A program made the translations under genes and the position numbers. Positions 22,196 to 34,344 of a stretch of DNA of 64,000 bases are shown here, one piece after another. Numbering within the stretch: position 1 is the stretch's first letter; each line of letters opens with the position of its first letter. The notes beneath the pieces are model-generated. The model was not told the origin of the DNA and searched no databases. It saw only the letters and a program-made list of their open reading frames with translations. Source of the stretch: Maylandia zebra (lineage: Eukaryota > Chordata > Actinopteri > Cichliformes > Cichlidae); contig NC_135167.1 in assembly GCF_041146795.1 (NCBI RefSeq), positions 1,290,954 to 1,354,953 on the forward strand. Reading direction: 5' to 3'.

Positions 22196-24323
22196 ATGAA
22201 GTTTTTGGAGCTGTTTGGGCGTCTAAAATCCGTCGTTATCGGAATGATTCACGTGAAAGCGTTGCCAGGTAACAGAGTCCACCTGTCGGCGTCCTCCAGG
22301 TTCAGGTGAAGTGTTTGGTCGTGGCAGGGGGAGGTCAGTAAGAGCACAGAGGTTTGCAAAATGTGGTTTCAGGGTGAGCTGGCGTCCAGCTTCGCGTGGG
22401 CCTGTGCGTCATCAGGTTAAGACAACATCGCACATTCTGATTGGCTCAGATTTAGCTGATATGTGACATTTTCCTGCGTACGCTGCGCTCAGACATGAAC
22501 TTGATTAAGTCAGACGTGTAACATTTCAGCCTCGCACACCGGTGTGGTCGCCCTGTGACGGGGCAGTTAAACTTTATTTAACCAGGACAATGTGAGTCGA
22601 GATCAAACATCCCTTTTGCAGGCTGAGACTCGCAGCAGTACGATCGACCTTAACTTCATACGAAGATACACGGCAACAAAATACACAATAAGTACATCGA
22701 TGCAGACGATGACCCACCCTGAACCCTGAACCTCGGCCCCGTTCTCCTGTCCAAACAAGGCCTGCTCTCACTTTTTCTGCTGTCATGACCTTTGACCTTT
22801 CACACACTAACACACACTTTCTGCACGCTCTGACCTTGGGGTAAACTTGCTGGGACGTCCACTCGTAGGAATATTTTGGGATTGTGTTAACAGACCTGAA
22901 CACGGTCGCCCTGCAAACAGACCAAAGCTCTGCTTTTACAGAGGCGCTCACACCGCTGATGATCAGTTAGTCAATAACCTGCATCGATTAGCAGCAGCTG
23001 ATAGTTTCTCACACGCTGCGTTTTGGTTTAGTGTTGAATAAATAATGACACGCTGTAAATATGCGGTGTTTTGTTGTTCGTCCAGGTGATCATGGTTGTG
23101 TCCTGATGTGTCACCAGGTGTACTCGTGACTTTGAGTAGGAGGAGCTGCAGAGAAAAACATCACAGTTTGCGCTCGTATTCTTGTACATGCATGATGTGC
23201 ACATCGGTGCCCACATCCTTAAGTGTTGAGGGTACTCTTTGAGACCCTTTATAACAGGCTCCTCCTCTTCCTCAGGTAGCCCACTGGGCTCTTTGAAAAT
23301 GTCTGAAATCAGCGAGGCGGCGTGCCGGGAGGCAGCGATCTACAGAGACGCAGGGGTTGTACGTTTGTGCACGTTGTTTGCGTTCCTCACAGCTCTGCAG
23401 TCTGCACAGGCGAGGCGCTAACCGAACCTCCAATCCCGTCTTTCAGGATGGACTGATCGTTGAAAACATGCACGATGTGCCGTACTCTCTGAGCGCGGGC
23501 CCCGAGGTGAGCGCCTGCATGACCGCCATCTGCTGCAGCGTTAGGGCCGCCTGTCCGTCCCTGCCTATAGGAGCGCAGATCCTGACTGCAGCCAATCAGC
23601 AGGCTCTGGCTGTGGCTCTGGCTTCAGGTTCAGTTGTTCATTCAGTTCATGTTGATGTGTTTGGAAAGATGCAGGACGTGTGATCAGCACGGTGACGGCG
23701 CTGTGTGCTTCCAGGCCTGGACTTCATCAGGGCTGAGGCCTTCGTCTTTGCTCACGTGGCAGACGAAGGCCTCCTGAACGCCGGCGCCGGGGAGTTACTG
23801 CGGTACCGCAAACAGATCGGAGCTGAGCACGTGCAGATCTTCACCGACATCAAGAAGAAGCACAGGTGAGGTCACCTGCTGTGCAGTTATAGTAAAGAAT
23901 GAAGTACTCAGTGATGCAAGAAGACGTGAAAACACTTCCTGTGTCTGAGTACAGCTGCAGATAATCAGGATGAGCGGCCGGCCAACAGTCATTCATGCCT
24001 GTCACAGCTGAGCTTTCAGCACTGGGACGTGAATGGGGCCAGCCTGGGCGAGAGAGGTGTTAAAATGTGTGTCAGCACTTTGGCGAGCTCTTAGGCCGTC
24101 CTGGATGTTGCCTGGACCTGCGGCTTTCATGTTGATGGTCCCCTGTGGTGTCCTTCTGGTGTCTACTGCAGACACACTGAAGGGCAGCTCACCTGCTGCT
24201 GTGGGAGGAGCATCCACCCCACTGAGCAGCAAATCATGAAACTTTCACACACCTCACACAAGGTTTGATTTCTATTACAGTGCAAACCACTTATCATCTC
24301 CAGTGTGTAACATCCACACATGC

Positions 24324-24373
<50 letters not shown>

Positions 24374-25490
24374 CCAGCTCTCACGCCCTGACGTCAGACG
24401 TGAGCGTCGCAGAGACGGCGCGTGCTGCTGAGTTCTTCCTCTCAGACGGCGTCATCATCACAGGAGCAGCCACAGGACTGCAGGCCGACCCCGAGGAGCT
24501 CCGAGGTCCCGCCCCTGCCGCGCACACGCACACTCTGTCCAGATGTTAGCCTGACTCTCGTCACTCACTGCATTTTATCACTTTATCATCTACAATCAGA
24601 ATCCTAGCAGCTTCTCGTCACTGCTGAGATTAACGCTGCAGAATATAAAAAGGAGACATTACAAGGATTTTTGTTTTGAAATTAAAATCTGAAGTTAAAA
24701 TCTCAGGTCAGGTGACTCCTGTTAGAGCTGCAGAAAGGATTCACCTGCATGCAGCACAGAAACAGCTGATTGGCTCTGCAGGGTTCAGGTGTGTCTTCAT
24801 CAGCTGTGCTGCGTGGGCGGATGCACACTTCACTTTATTCTCAGAACAGTATTTCACAACATATCAGACATTTTTTTAAGCCCCCTCACCTCAGGTCCTC
24901 CTGCTTTTACCCCGTTTGTCCAGAAGAGGTCCCCCTCACCCCGAGGGAGAGAGGGCCGCGGGTCGCACTCGAACCACTGAGCTAAACCGGCGCCCAAAGA
25001 GTCTGAATTTTAAATGTCACACTCACAGCAGGGGGTCAAGCCCACCTGAGCTGTTTGTGGGAGGTAAATCCACTCGTTTTTCCCTCTGTGTCTTTAAGTG
25101 ATCAGAGTAGAAAAGAACCAGTCCATTTCCTATCGAAAGCTTAGAAATGAAAGTCATGGCTCCACCGACATTCACTGAGATAAACCCAGAGCTATACCTG
25201 CCCTCAGGTGTTACTGATGAGTGCCGTGTTTTTGTGCTTCCTCATCTGTAGGTCCATTTCCTGTTTAAAACATTTAAGCAATCAGCGTTGAGGTGCTGCT
25301 CTGCAGCTTCATGCAGCTTCATGCACAGGACCATAAATCCTGCAGTAATCAGTCAGTAAGGTTTGTATCAGCTCAGGTTACTGAGTCTGAACTCTGCACC
25401 GCATCCTCGCAGCAGCAGCCAGGATATTTATAGCAGCCGGACACTCAAGCCTGTAAACAGTCTGAGGGCTGTACATGCCACTGCTGCGCG

Positions 25491-25537
<47 letters not shown>

Positions 25538-26618
25538 TGGTCATGTTCAGACACATTCACCAGGTCACGCGTGTGAGCGGAGGTTCACTGAGTGCAGCTC
25601 TGCAGGTGGTGAAGGCGTCTGAAGCGTATTTTCTATTCTGTCACACTCTAATGTGTCAGTCTTATATCTGCCACACCCCTCTGCGCACAGGCAGGAGACT
25701 CTGGCAGGTCAGAGAGGGCACGCCTCAGGTGAGCAAAGTCATTATGAAGCCAGAGAATATGCATGCAGTGAGCCTGTTTGCACACACACTGTCCTGCACC
25801 GACCCAAAGGTCCTGCGCAGCATGCAGTCAGATACCTTTGAGCTCCAAGGAGTTAGCACTCGGTGATGATGTTTATATAGCAGAGGCTGCTCCAGGCGAG
25901 ATAAACAAACCACGCATGCTAGCAGCGGCTGCGTTTTAGTTAGCAATGCTTCAACCCAAGGTCCAAACAGCTGACAGTAAACGAGGCAAACGTATCAGAG
26001 ACACGGCCCAAAGACCAGGTCCCAACACGGAGCCAGGAAAACACTCGGACTGTGTCAGGGAACAGAAGGATCATCAGAGTGGGAACAGGTGAGACTAATC
26101 AGGGTGGGTCACATATCGACTGAGAGGCAGGAAGTAGCACCACAGCAGCCCTCACCCCGACGCCTCTCTGTGCTGAGTCCAGCCTGCAGTGCGTTTAGTA
26201 GCGATCTACTAGATTCCTTTGTAATATTCAGAGGTTTAAATGAAATCTAAATGATTTAATTCAAATTCTAAACCTCGTTGCTCACAGCCTCAGGTGGACT
26301 TCAGGGTTTGTAAGTCTGGAGGGTTGAGATGCGTTCGTGTGCTGCTGGACGGTGGGAAACGAAGCTTTCGACTGCTGACGTGTTCTTAAATAGAAATTCA
26401 TTAAAGTGATTTTTTCTGTTTTTCCAGACGTTTCCCAGTCTGTGGGAATCCCCGTGCTGATTGGCTCAGGAGTGACCTATGACAATGTCGAGAGCTACCT
26501 GGATGCAAACGCGATGATAGTGGGCTCCCACTTTAAGCTGGGCGGGCACTGGGCCAACGAGGTGGACCCGCAGCAGGTGAAGAGGTTCATGGGGAAAATC
26601 CGGAAGCTCCGGCAGTGA
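22196..26618 (+). CDS. BtpA-family TIM-barrel protein
   Basis: Six exons join in frame to 268 codons: 22196-22268, 23276-23358, 23447-23627, 23715-23865, 24378-24505, 26428-26618. The family (named for cyanobacterial BtpA, a photosystem I biogenesis factor; a worm member is called F13E9.13) has a predicted (beta/alpha)8 barrel. Seen here: the N-terminal VIGMIHVKALPGSPLGS strand and loop, VENMHDVPY (about residues 56-64), IGAQIL, FTDIKKKHS, and near the C-terminus VLIGSGVTYDNV and MIVGSHFK, the usual phosphate-binding end of such barrels. The first Met gives the length normal for the family. The fifth exon's donor is weak (G|GTCCCG), but only this junction keeps frame. The animal function is unknown, and I recall no mammalian counterpart. 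It converges on the TP53INP-like gene. Confidence 0.9.
24326..24371. repeat. (GT)n repeat abutting a splice acceptor of the BtpA-family gene
   Basis: About 23 GT units followed directly by TTTCCAG, the acceptor of the exon at 24378-24505. The transcript therefore has a long GU repeat next to the 3' splice site. Confidence 0.9.
25489..25532. repeat. (GC)n(AC)n compound microsatellite
   Basis: A short GCGCGC run turning into about 15 AC units, inside the last intron of the BtpA-family gene. A similar GC/AC compound tract lies at 56700-56745. Confidence 0.9.
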
Positions 26619-26672
26619 ACGAGCCCCCACCATAAAGACACGCAGACCGCAGCTTTAGAAAATCTCAAAAAC

Positions 26673-26716
26673 TTTATTTTGCTTTTTTAAAACATTTTAT
26701 AAATACACACAAATAA
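26673..26716. terminator. Overlapping polyadenylation signals of two convergent genes
   Basis: The plus strand has AATAAA at about 26712, some 95 nt after the BtpA-family stop, with another at about 26939. The minus strand has AATAAA (TTTATT at about 26674 on plus), some 385 nt after the TP53INP-like stop. If both are used, the two transcripts overlap tail to tail. Confidence 0.5.
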
Positions 26717-27060
26717 AAATTAAAATCTCACATTTGTGTCAAATAAAAAGTAGAAAAGCAGCAGGAACGCTGCAAAGGTCAAGAGGTCAACTCATCACAC
26801 ACTTTAACACGCAGAAGAAGAAGAGCGAAGCCGCCAAAATGACAGATTTGAACACGGCGACAGAGCACGAAGCTCTGACATCATCAACATTAATCTGAGC
26901 AGTGACTGTTCTGCCGCGCGGCGCTCGCCCTGCTGACAATAAAGTTTACAGAAGAATGAAAAACGTGTGGTTCTTTCAGCTGTTTGATTACTGCACAGGA
27001 AGTGGTGAATGTCACGTGATGTAACGGCGAGGTGAAGCCTGAGCGGCGCCGATATTGGAG

Positions 27061-27750
27061 TCAGTAGTTGTAGAGACGCTGGCAGGGCTGCTTGAAGTGT
27101 CCGTAGCGCCGCTCTGCAGGGCAGAAGCGTGTCTTGGTGAGGTTCTGCCTGTGAAGGGCGCCGCGGCTCAGCTTCCTGCCTTCAGCACGGCTCCTGGCAC
27201 GCTGCGCCGCCGGCAGCTGGATGTTGTACGGCAGAGGAAGCCCCCAGGCGGCGAGACGCCAGGATACATGCCGCCTTACCGCCACAGGCCTGGAGAGACA
27301 CACAGGAAGCCACATTATAAACCCCGCCCACCTGCTCTGCTGTCTTCTTCTGTGTTTGTAAAACTGGTTTCAGATTATCTGAATGAAAGCATCGTCAGCA
27401 TCATAACCTTGAGGTTTCCTCTTCATCAGAGCCCGGCTCCTCCTCCTCGGCTCCACCCACCCCGCGTCTCATCTGGTAGACGGACATGCTCGGGTGTTCG
27501 ATCAGCAGGTTCTCGAGGAGGTCCCCGTCTGGAGCCGACAGAAGCCCGTCCTCTGCATGAGGACCAGAGATGTTTAGAAGCATCGGCGCTGCAGCGTGTA
27601 CACCTGAAGCAGGTTGACTTTCTCACCTGGCAGGGTAACGATGACCCAGCCCTCGTCCTCGAACTCCCGCAGCGTCTCGTGTTCTTCTCCTGCTGACTCC
27701 TGGTCCTCGCTGGCATTCCCGATAAGCTGAGCAAGAATCTTTCCGATCAT
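27061..27750 (-). CDS. TP53INP-family protein (short, TP53INP1-like)
   Basis: TP53INP proteins shuttle between nucleus and autophagosomes, bind LC3/GABARAP and act as co-regulators. Three coding exons (27627-27750, 27408-27552, 27061-27289) join to 165 codons. The sequence shows an acidic stretch leading to EDEGWVIVTLP, whose W35-V38 core fits the LC3-interacting motif; the family signature ENLLIEHPSMSVY (55-67); a basic segment (about 94-125); HRQNLTKTRF; and the C-terminal KQPCQRLYNY typical of the family. Human members are about 220-240 aa, so this one is compact and lacks most of the linker. The QNLT and terminal residues resemble TP53INP1 more than TP53INP2. An in-frame upstream Met is absent in the exon (acceptor at 27771), so the chosen Met is the first possible. 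Non-coding exon(s) lie upstream. It may be a third family member and not a true tp53inp1 orthologue, so no symbol is given. Confidence 0.85.
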
Positions 27751-27770
27751 CCCGACGTTTCTGACAGCAC

Positions 27771-29499
27771 CTGTGGATAAAGAGCAGCACACAGGTGAGA
27801 TCATCACAGGTAAAAAGCTTCCCTCATGACGCCGAGGCCTCAGAAACCTGAGCAGCTTGACCCCAGGTGATGTTCCACAAAGACAGGAAGCCGGGTCGTG
27901 ACCTTTCACCTCCTGTTTCCACATTACTGCTCAACTGCAGTTTATAAGATCTTAAAATAATAAAACTTTATTTTCTATTAAACTGAGAACCGTTGTTCCT
28001 GTGTGTTTGTCCTGCTCACATGTTGACTGCAGCTCCGCTTCATCACGTGACCCTCAGCTTCATCGTGTTTACAGAAACATCTGCGCGTGAAACACAACAG
28101 AAGTGCACGCACTCACTAACAGACACGCGCCTCTGTGCGTGCGTGAGAAACAGACCTCGGCAGGACTCCGTGTACCTCCAGCTGGAACAAGCACCCTGCC
28201 CGTGCTCAGGTACGGCGGAACAGAGACTCTAACACTAACCGCGTGCAGGTCAAAGGTCACGCGTGGGTGTAACTAAAGATTCAGACCCACCTGCTCCGAT
28301 AAGTCGATGTTTTCGCTGCTTTGAAGCTTCCGGTTCTCTCTGTGCTTGTTTTCATCCACAGGTTGTTTATCTCACACAGGCTCCTCCCCCGCTGCCTCAA
28401 ACGTCACCAAAATCCACCCAATCAGGCGGAGCGTATCTCACTGCATCACACGTAAACAAACAAAGCCCCGCCCCCTGCCCCGATCCTCGCACTGAGCCGA
28501 GTTCAGCCGGGCAGACCCGGCAGGCCTGAGGTCACTCCTCAGCGTACCGGTCAGGGTCAGAGGTCACCGGAAGCAGGTTATCTGCTCGCTGGGTTAACCC
28601 GCGCGCTCAGCGATCTGGAGCTCAGCAATCACAAACACGGATGAGGGTAACGTCTTTGTGGCAGTGTGACGCAACAGGAAGTAAAAATAGGAAGAAAGCG
28701 TGAAATAAAGATGCAAATAGCATAAATGTAAACATGTCAGTGATGGACGCGGAGGCTGCTCCAGCTCGCTGTGCTCTGTTTCTCTTTATGAAACGGTGAT
28801 ATTAGGATGCGAGGAGGTTAAATAGTCCCTCTGCTCTCAGACAGGAAACAAGACAAACAGGATTCAGACGCAGGATCAGATATGAATGTTTGTGACAGCT
28901 ACAAGGTCCCGAGTCCCACATTCACCCCACTCGGGGCGTGTGTGGGACGCAGCTTCAATGAAACAAACGCTTCACATATTAAAACAAAGGGGGCGGCGCC
29001 TCCTGGTGGCAGCCGCAGGTACTGCAGGTGAGGACAGCGAGGTCCGATTTACTTCATTTTTCTTCGATTCAGCAGAAGAAGAAGAAATGAGTCAAACATA
29101 AAACACAGAAACGTCCTCTGGTCTGAAGTTCGGTAACATCCGACCAAACAAACAGCCGAAGGAGGTCAAAGCTAAACAGAATGAATACAATAAGAAAATC
29201 AAGCAGATAATTAAATATCATAATATTTAATAAAGTAAAATGTGAAGGACAGAGCGAAGTGCACAACAATTTAAAACACAACATACGAGCAACACAATGA
29301 ACAATATACCACAATATCAAAACAATCTAAATCCTTATATACAGAAACGACCACAGCGCGCTGCAGGATGCTGGAAATGAACCGAGCTGACTTTCAAAAC
29401 ACGAAGAAAGAATTTAGTTCTTTTTTCTTTTTAATTCAAGCGACCAATGTGGAGGCTTGGGTGACGTAGCGAGCTGCAGCGACCAATCAGAACTCTCCG
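27771..29499. other. Intergenic/5' flank of the TP53INP-like gene
   Basis: It should contain the untranslated first exon(s) and promoter of the minus-strand TP53INP-like gene. GC-rich around 28370-28560. No further coding exon was recognised. Confidence 0.35.
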
Positions 29500-29790
29500 T
29501 GTAGAAACTTTGTTTGAAGTTTCTCCGGTCTCCGGCTTGTTTAGTGCGCATGTGCTCTTTGAGCGTATCAAACTTTGTGCGCATGCGTTCGTTAAACAAA
29601 AGTAGAGTGAGATTAGAGCGTGAGTGTTTTAACGTGAGTTCCTGAGCGGACCGGCGCACCGGACCGTCTTCTCTCCGTTTCTCCGGTTTGTGTTCAGCGA
29701 AGAAGAATCAAACAGGCTCGTGTGTTTCCTCCTTCATTGATCTGCAGAGCCGGAAGTTGTCTACAGTTTGCGGACAGTGACGGACTGAAG
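29500..29790 (+). promoter_or_regulatory. c19orf12: GC-rich promoter and non-coding exon 1 of c19orf12
   Basis: CpG-rich sequence without a TATA box, ending in CTGAAG|GTAAGC, a strong donor at 29791. The next acceptor in the same orientation is at 30891-30892 (TTGTTTTCAG), which opens the exon bearing the start codon. This suggests an untranslated first exon and a 1.1-kb first intron. The layout contrasts with the TATA-box promoters of the two downstream paralogues. Confidence 0.5.
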
Positions 29791-30918
29791 GTAAGCAGAA
29801 TGTGTTCCGATCAGCTGTGTGACCTTTGACCTCTGCAGCCTCACACAGAGAGGGGAACGAGTCTGAGTGGTCGGTAAAAAAAAAAAGTCCCGAGTTCGCA
29901 GTTGAATCCAACCGGTTCAGATTATCCGACTCTGTGAGTCAGACAGAGCAGCTGATGTTCACGTCCTGACTCTGTAGTTACTTCTTGTTTGCCGGTGTGC
30001 TACACCTGTCACTGCCGAGCCCGTCCCACCAAACTCCGCTCAGAAACCGTCTAATTTAAGTCCAACTGCTGTGATTGTGTCCGACGCGTTTACACGGAGC
30101 CTGTCCTGAACCCGGAGCTCTGACAGCCCCCTAAGAAACACGAAAGATAACGCAGCAGGGCCGTGGATGTGGTTTATTCGAGTAATTATAATGATTACAG
30201 GCCGTCTGATGGTTTCAGGCTGCGTTGGAAAGTAAAAGTGAAACCAAGCTGTGGTCCTTTCCGTGCCTCGCGTGTGCGTGACAGTTTTATGCAAACAGGC
30301 TGAAGGTGGATGACACTCTGCTCTTTGAATCTCACTTTTCTTTGTTACATGTCACAGTCAGCAGCTGATGGAAAACTGAAACTGGTTTTTATTTTAGGGT
30401 CAGACGTGCTGCTTCCACTTTTGTGTCTGTGCTGCATTTCTACTGTATGTTATTTCTATTCATGCGTCATCATACAGCTGCACATTTGGCACAGGTGGAT
30501 GCTGGGAAAGGTGGAGGCGGAGCAGAAGGAAGAGAAGGAGACGCGAGAGAAATCGCAACCGCTGAGCAGCGTAGGCTCGGGTTGGGTGGTTTGTGTGGTC
30601 GCAGATAGACACGGAGTCAGTACACACGTGACCTCGTGTCGCACACGCGTGTGTTACTGTGACACGCTGTGTGTGACGTTAGTCACCGCTGCCTCTCTCA
30701 CGGAGCTCACACACTGTTGCATCAATGATGCAGCAACCACAGAAATGCGATTAAAGATGTGACAGCTGCAACACGCTAACAGCAGATTTACCTGTGAAAC
30801 TGTGACGCTGGCAGCTCACCTGTCCCAGGTGTGCGTCGCTGTGTAAGGAATAACTACTTACACTCCTCTTCATTTTTGAACCTTGTTTTCAGGAAAGACA
30901 CCACGTGGAGTCGCAGAG

Positions 30919-32297
30919 ATGCCCACCCGGATGGACGACGTCATGCGTTTGTGCTGTGAAGTGTCGGCTCACGAGGAGATCAAGGTCGCCGTGAAGAACT
31001 CCACCAAAGGGGCGATGGTGGCGGGAGGATCTGCGTTTGTGGGCGGGCTGCTCGGCGGACCTCCGGGGATCGCTGTCGGTAAGTAGAAGAAGAAGAAGGA
31101 GGAATTAAATCTGCTGATTCAGCAGAAGGAGATAAAAAGACATAAAAGGAAACAGAGGAGGACGCTGGGTTTGAGTTTGTCGGTTTAAACCTGACTGTGG
31201 ACGAGGCCGCGTGTTTGCCACAGCTGTCAGAGTAATAACACGCTCTGAGGATTTGTGCTTTTTGTGGTAGAAGGCAGTAAACACGAGCAGGTTCGAGTCC
31301 TCTGCAGTAACTGCAGGTAAGAAGACGTTTGGAGGCTTTAGTTGCTGCAGTGATCGTCACGCGGGCAGCCTCAGTAACCTGGACCAGCAAAGTCCTCCCC
31401 ACACAGCAGCCATCTTGAAAGGCCTCTGGCGTTATGTAAATCGCTTTGTGTGGCCGACAGGAGAGTTAAAGCACACCTGTGTGAACGAACAGGTAAACGA
31501 CCTCAGTGAAGGCAGAGCCGTTTCACATGTGTGACGATTATTTTTAACCACACGCTGAATTTAGTCGTTTGCATTGATGGAAACACAGACGCACTTTGGT
31601 CACCAAAGTTTGTAAATCTGATAACTTGAGAACGAGGCGACGCAGAGTTTAAAATTCACAGCACGGTGCGTGTACTAACATCTCATTTGATAAGAGGTCA
31701 AGGTCAGAGGTCAAGTTTTCTGAAACTCTGGCGAAGCCCATAATTCAACAGGGGAGTCACAAGTTTGTCCACCAGGAGGCTTTATGTCCTCACAGGTGCT
31801 CACATGCATGGCCTGAAAGCACACGCCTTAACACGCTCTGATCTTTTCCATAATAGATATAATATAATCAATCAATAAATGTATTGATGTGAACAGCCTG
31901 TGTTTAAAGCTTTAGACGTTTAAAGTTGGACGTCGCTGTCGCTGACCTCGGCCACAGCTGTTACTTAAGCCTGTTTACGCCTGTGTGTGCGCCTCTGACG
32001 CGCTGGTGTTCTTCTTCTGCATCTCTGTCAGGCGGCGCCGTCGGCGGTCTCCTGGGCAGCTGGCTGACCAGCGGGCAGTTCAGACCTCTGCCTCAGATCC
32101 TGATGGAGCTGCCTCCCCCGCAGCAGAGGCAGCTCTACGAGTCCATCACGGCCGTCTTGGGGAACCTGGACTGGACGGACGCGGCCCAGCTCGTCTCGCT
32201 CGTGATGGGGAACTCCACCCTCCAGCAGCAGGTCGCCGCTGCCTTAATTAGCTACGTCACCAAGGAGCTGAGAGCGGAGGTGCGCTACAAGGACTGA
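30919..32297 (+). CDS. c19orf12: C19orf12 homologue, conserved copy (copy 1)
   Basis: Small membrane protein of mitochondria, ER and their contact sites; human C19orf12 mutations cause the iron-accumulation disorder MPAN. Two coding exons (30919-31078 and 32032-32297) join through codon G54 to 141 codons, the length of the shorter human isoform. The hydrophobic hairpin at about 30-65 is a glycine zipper with a central GGPPG turn. It is followed by [17 protein letters not shown] and a C-terminal helix ending in [14 protein letters not shown], nearly as in human. The start matches human after a spliced untranslated exon. Introns are GT-AG. AATAAA at 32702-32707 is a likely polyadenylation signal. 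It lies beside ccne1 as in human 19q12, so it is the best orthologue candidate of the three copies. Confidence 0.95.
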
Positions 32298-32750
32298 GGG
32301 ATGGTTCCACGTGGACCTGACCTTTGAACTGAATCACGGACGTCTCGCAGCTCACACAGACGAAGTTCTCAGCAATGTTTGTGCAGCACTGATGTCTTTG
32401 TTACTTTGGCTTTTTTAATCCCTGAATGGGACCAGCGTGTAATTTAATCTGGATTAGAAAATCTGCTCATTCGCACACTCTGCATCAGGGTCTTTTTAGA
32501 GTGCTCCTGCTCTCAGATTTCAAGCTTTTCATTCAATATTTGTTCAGCAGCTTTGATGACTGACAGCTCAGCTGGTACACTGTAAAATGATTACTCCCCC
32601 CGAAGACCGAGGGCTGGTACTACACCTGTTTTTTTTTTATCATGTTTTTATTGCAGCGTGTTATGACATCATTGTGACACTGCAGGACGTTGCATTGGAC
32701 AAATAAAAACTGTGTTGTACAGCTCTCTGCGTCGCCTGTCACACAATGTA

Positions 32751-33048
32751 TTTCTCATACTACTTATTTAATCTGTCTCTCTTCCACAGCATGTCTTTGT
32801 CCTGTCTTCATTCTCTCTCTCCAACTAATCACAGCAGATGGCCCCGCCCCTCCCTGAGCCTGCTTCTGCTGGAGGTTTCTTCCTGTTAAAAGGGAGTTTT
32901 TCCTTCCCACTGTCGCCAAAGTGCTGCTCATAGGGGGGCATATGATTGTTGGGTTTCTCTGTGTGTGTTATTGTAGGGTCGACCTGACAGTGTAAAGCAG
33001 CTTGAGGCGACTGTTGTTGTGATCTGTATAAATAAAATTGAATTGAAA
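32751..33048 (+). repeat. L2-type LINE 3' end
   Basis: The familiar fish repeat with the CCCCGCCCCTCCCTGAGCC core, ending in ATAAATAAAATTGAATTGAA. It is near-identical in text to 52560-52810 and inverted relative to the copy at 51130-51540. It lies directly upstream of a LINE coding fragment of a different sequence. Confidence 0.75.
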
Positions 33049-33059
33049 GGTCAACATTG

Positions 33060-34340
33060 ACCTTGGGCTTAGCCAACCTTGGTACTCGTGTCTGTTGATC
33101 GTGGTAAATATGCTGTGCTTGTGTTATTGGATATGACAGCTGCATTTGACACAGTGGACCACGACCTGCTGCTCTCCCGCTTACATCACTGTGTGGCAAT
33201 TTCTGATCTGGCATTGTCATGGATAAAATCATATCTTTCCAAAAGGAGTTTTTGTGTCAAGCTGGGGCTGGCCGCTTCCTCTGTGGCCCCTCTGCTTTGG
33301 GGTGTGCCCCAGGGATCTATCCTTGGGCCATTATTTTTCTCGCTGTATTTACTCCCTCTTGGTGCGATTTTTCGTAAACACGGAGTGTCATTTCATTTGT
33401 ATGCCGATGACTGTCAGCTTTACTTACCTTTTAGTCATTTGGATACCTCCCCATGTCAATCACTGCTTGACTGTCTTAGCGATATTAAATTATGGATGGC
33501 AAATAATTTTTTGAATTTTAATGGTCGCAAAACGGAAGTAATCTTATATGGCCCGCATCGTTCTACTGATACCCCAGAGGTTGATTTTGGTGATTTGACC
33601 TCTCATCTGAAAAGTTCAGTCACTAATCTTGGTGTTAAACTTGATTCTGCGCTTACTTTTGAAGGCCATGTAAATGGGGTGGTGAAATCAGCTTTTTATC
33701 ACCTCAGACGCCTGTCGAAGGTTAAGCCTTTCCTTTCCAAACCCAATTTGGAAACTCTTATTCATGCTTTTATCACCTCACGTCTGGACTATTGTAATTC
33801 CCTTTTAATAGGGGTCGGGTCGGGCACCTTGTCACGCCTGCAGTTTAACCGGTAGTAGGAAATTCGATCACATCACTCCGGTTCTGGCTTCCTTGCATTG
33901 GCTTCCCATTGAATTTAGGGTTCGTGTTAAAGTCCTTTTATTGGTTTTTAAATCTTTAAATGGTCTGGCTCCTGTCTATTTATCTGATTTGCTGAAGCCA
34001 CATGTTCCTCCTCGCTCGCTCCGTTCAGCTGAGCAGCAGCTGCTGTCGGTCCCTAAGTCGCAGCTGAAATGCAGAGGAGACCGTGCCTTTTCAATTGCGG
34101 CTCCGATGCTCTGGAATAACCTTCCCCTCCAAATTAGACAAGCGTCATCAGTGCAGGTCTTTAAGTCCAGATGGAAAACCTATTTTTATTCCCAGGAAAC
34201 TGACACCTTCTTATTTATTTTATTGTATGTAATGATTTTATGGTATTTTTAATTTGGTTGTTGTTTTGTTCTGTGTTGTTCAGCACTTTGGTCTGCCTGG
34301 TGTGTTCTTAAAGTGCTATACAAATAAACGATGATGTTGA
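33060..34340 (+). mobile_element. Truncated CR1/L2-like LINE, reverse transcriptase fragment
   Basis: A 5'-truncated LINE. Frames 33079-33855 and 33893-34252 encode the palm domain (LDMTAAFDTVDHDLL, GVPQGSILGPLFFSLY, HLYADDCQLY with the catalytic YADD), the thumb (RLDYCNSLL) and the C-terminal HWLPIEFRVRVKVLLLVFK region. The frame breaks near 33850, so no full protein is made. The 3' end has ATACAAATAAACGATGATGTTGATGATG. Upstream domains including the endonuclease are missing. It is a dead copy. Confidence 0.85.
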
Positions 34341-34344
34341 TGAT

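Noticed and set aside
27055-27696. 213-codon plus-strand open frame
   Set aside because: It is antisense to the exons of the TP53INP-like gene, whose minus-strand exons show family motifs and proper splice sites.
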